Positions 13,653 through 14,153 of a DNA stretch of 14,153 bases are shown in pieces (the stretch's first letter is position 1; every line of letters starts with the position of its first letter). The notes beneath the pieces are model-generated. The model saw only the letters and a list, made by a program, of their open reading frames with translations. It ran no database searches and was not told the DNA's origin. Where the stretch lies: positions 1 through 14,153 of the forward strand of contig JAHZIG010000042.1 of assembly GCA_019419865.1 (NCBI GenBank). Reading direction: 5' to 3'. Made by a program: the position numbers and the translations under genes. Source of the stretch: Clostridiales bacterium (GTDB taxonomy: Bacteria; Bacillota; Clostridia; Monoglobales; Monoglobaceae).

Positions 13653-13727
13653 ATGTGGAATATGTTACTTAAAGTAATTGTCTCCATCATCATTTTTTTG
13701 ATTATGGTTTCCATAAAAGCAGTATAG
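13653..13727 (+). CDS. 24-residue membrane peptide, candidate type I toxin B1
   Basis: The peptide starts MWNMLLKV and has one hydrophobic span (IVSIIIFLIMVS, about residues 9-20) with a short basic end IKAV. It shares IIIFLI-x-VS with B2 at 14014. It has an ideal promoter, a perfect but maskable SD, a stop codon within the hairpin shared with the convergent antisense RNA, and its leader is duplicated with B2. The two peptides differ in sequence but keep length and hydrophobicity, which argues for a coding role. I do not recognise a named family. Toxicity is inferred from architecture. Holin-like or signalling peptides are alternatives. Confidence 0.6.
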   Translation: MWNMLLKVIVSIIIFLIMVSIKAV

Positions 13728-13808
13728 CCGTTCTCCGGCCAAAAGAACGACTATATATAAATTATGCGTTTTGTTTGGCTAACCGTTAGTTCGGTTTACC
13801 TCTTTTCT
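13720..13808 (-). ncRNA. Antisense (antitoxin-like) RNA of module B
   Basis: A predicted ~90-nt RNA running from about 13808 toward the B1 3' end. It starts with AGCAG, AAGAGGUAA and GGUUAGCC, the same 5' element as the toxin mRNA, folding as GGUAAACCG/CGGUUAGCC. It ends in the 11-bp stem (13724-13734 with 13744-13754) that holds the B1 stop codon. Read on the plus strand, its 5' hairpin (GGCTAACCG/CGGTTTACC) is followed by TCTTTTCTGCTTTT and can terminate the B1 mRNA near 13815. RNA ends are predicted. Confidence 0.55.
13724..13754. terminator. Shared hairpin of B1 mRNA and its antisense RNA
   Basis: ATAGCCGTTCT and AGAACGACTAT form an 11-bp stem with a 9-nt loop. In the antisense RNA every position pairs (one G-U); in the toxin mRNA one position is a C/A mismatch. 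The B1 stop TAG is inside the stem. T-runs on both sides are weak, so it may be a pairing domain as much as a terminator. Confidence 0.5.
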
Positions 13809-13814
13809 GCTTTT

Positions 13815-13843
13815 ATTATATACTAAATTTTCAGAATCGTCAA
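13815..13843 (-). promoter_or_regulatory. Promoter of the module B antisense RNA
   Basis: On the minus strand TTGACG (13838-13843) and a perfect TATAAT (13815-13820) are spaced 17 bp. It is closer to consensus than the toxin promoters, as expected for an antitoxin RNA made in excess. Confidence 0.75.
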
Positions 13844-13862
13844 GCAAAAATCGTAACGCAGA

Positions 13863-13951
13863 GTTTGTAAATAAATTGTAAATTGACATAATTTATCGAA
13901 TATTATATACTTATCGTAGCAGATTAGAGGTAATTGAAGGACGGTTAGCCA
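13863..13951 (+). repeat. 89-bp direct repeat, second copy: promoter and 5' leader of B2
   Basis: It matches 13524-13612 at 85 of 89 positions. It begins just beyond the antisense promoter, so the duplicated unit appears to be toxin promoter plus leader plus gene. Confidence 0.8.
13883..13911 (+). promoter_or_regulatory. Promoter of toxin-like gene B2
   Basis: TTGACA (13883-13888, perfect) and TATACT (13906-13911) are spaced 17 bp. Confidence 0.7.
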
Positions 13952-14006
13952 CCCCACTTTATAACGAAAGGGGGTGTTCATCTCCATTATGTTATATAAG
14001 GAGGTG
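13950..14006 (+). promoter_or_regulatory. Leader hairpins of B2, including SD mask
   Basis: CACCCC plus CTTT (13950-13960) pairs with AAAGGGGGTG (13967-13976) as a 10-bp stem with one bulged A. Then CAUCUCC (13979-13985) can pair with GGAGGUG (14000-14006) over 7 bp with one G-U, hiding the SD. The sequence differs from the B1 leader but the anti-SD is kept. Confidence 0.5.
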
Positions 14007-14013
14007 ATTGCTG

Positions 14014-14091
14014 ATGTGTAATCCATTATTTTTAAAGATATTGGGCGCTATTATCATTTTTTTGATAATAGTTTCACAAAGAGCAATGTAG
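14014..14091 (+). CDS. 25-residue membrane peptide, candidate type I toxin B2
   Basis: The peptide starts MCNPLFLKIL and has a hydrophobic core GAIIIFLIIVS (about 11-21) and a short basic end QRAM. It is a diverged paralogue of B1, with an identical strong SD (AAGGAGGTGA) seven bases from the ATG. The stop runs into TAGCCGCCCC, which looks like the left half of the shared hairpin of the other loci. The right half is not present before a different terminator, so no antisense RNA for B2 is visible in the window. It may lie beyond 14153 or be lost, leaving control to the B1 antisense RNA. Confidence 0.55.
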   Translation: MCNPLFLKILGAIIIFLIIVSQRAM

Positions 14092-14108
14092 CCGCCCCTC
14101 GTGAAGTG

Positions 14109-14152
14109 AACCCAATTAGTTAGACAAAAAAGTCTAATGAAAGGGTTTTTTT
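14109..14152 (+). terminator. Terminator downstream of B2
   Basis: TTAGAC (14120-14125) pairs with GTCTAA (14132-14137) around AAAAAA, with an outer AACCC/GGGTT stem (14109-14113 and 14143-14147), followed by a run of T. The window ends here. Confidence 0.7.
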
Positions 14153-14153
14153 C

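Overview
The window looks like chromosome from an uncultured or lightly studied member of the Clostridia (Firmicutes). The basis is the paired glgC/glgD ADP-glucose pyrophosphorylase genes, strong AAGGAGGTGA-type Shine-Dalgarno (SD) sites, TTGACA-17-TATAAT promoters, frequent TTG/GTG starts, and small XRE regulators of clostridial type. No genus can be named from the sequence alone. There is no tRNA, rRNA or CRISPR array.

Layout. 1-860: no gene; a composite foldback repeat (37-293), a cluster of GTCACC motifs with two hairpin units (305-625), and the terminator of the glycogen operon (678-707). 861-7607, minus strand: glgB-glgC-glgD-glgA, transcribed from a clear promoter at 7579-7607 through a ~250-nt structured leader. 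Two more foldback repeats sit between glgD and glgA. 7804-9928, minus strand: rsmA, a zinc-ribbon/DUF2007 gene and the XTP/dITP diphosphatase gene, with a promoter at 9900-9928 and a terminator at 7804-7843. 10131-10376: a small XRE regulator. 10386-10835: a probable type I toxin-antitoxin-like locus (module A). 11013-11877: a SAM methyltransferase with promoter and shared terminator. 11907-13371, minus strand: a histidine-kinase-like ATPase and an XRE gene with a perfect palindromic operator, separated by another foldback repeat. 13524-14153: two tandem copies of a second type I toxin-like gene, one with its own antisense RNA (module B).

How the genes work together. GlgC (catalytic) and GlgD (degenerate partner) should make ADP-glucose, GlgA builds alpha-1,4 chains and GlgB branches them. 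A dyad (TGCACAA/TTGTGCA) just upstream of the glg promoter and a structured leader suggest control at more than one level. RsmA and the diphosphatase are housekeeping functions.

The most interesting content is the pair of small loci at 10.4-10.8 kb and 13.5-14.15 kb. Each encodes 24-26-residue hydrophobic peptides. Each toxin-like mRNA has an anti-SD segment able to mask its SD by 7-8 base pairs, and in modules A and B1 the stop codon lies inside a bidirectional hairpin shared with a convergent antisense RNA driven by a near-consensus promoter. In both modules the toxin-like mRNA and its antisense RNA begin with nearly the same self-complementary 5' element, so the repeats are inverted in the DNA. 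The two loci do not look alike in sequence but share this plan, which may be a poorly described type I toxin-antitoxin architecture. Toxicity and RNA ends are inferred, not shown. A second recurring theme is a ~180-bp foldback (MITE-like) repeat with heptad-built ends, present at least five times in intergenic DNA and often abutting a stop codon or an SD.
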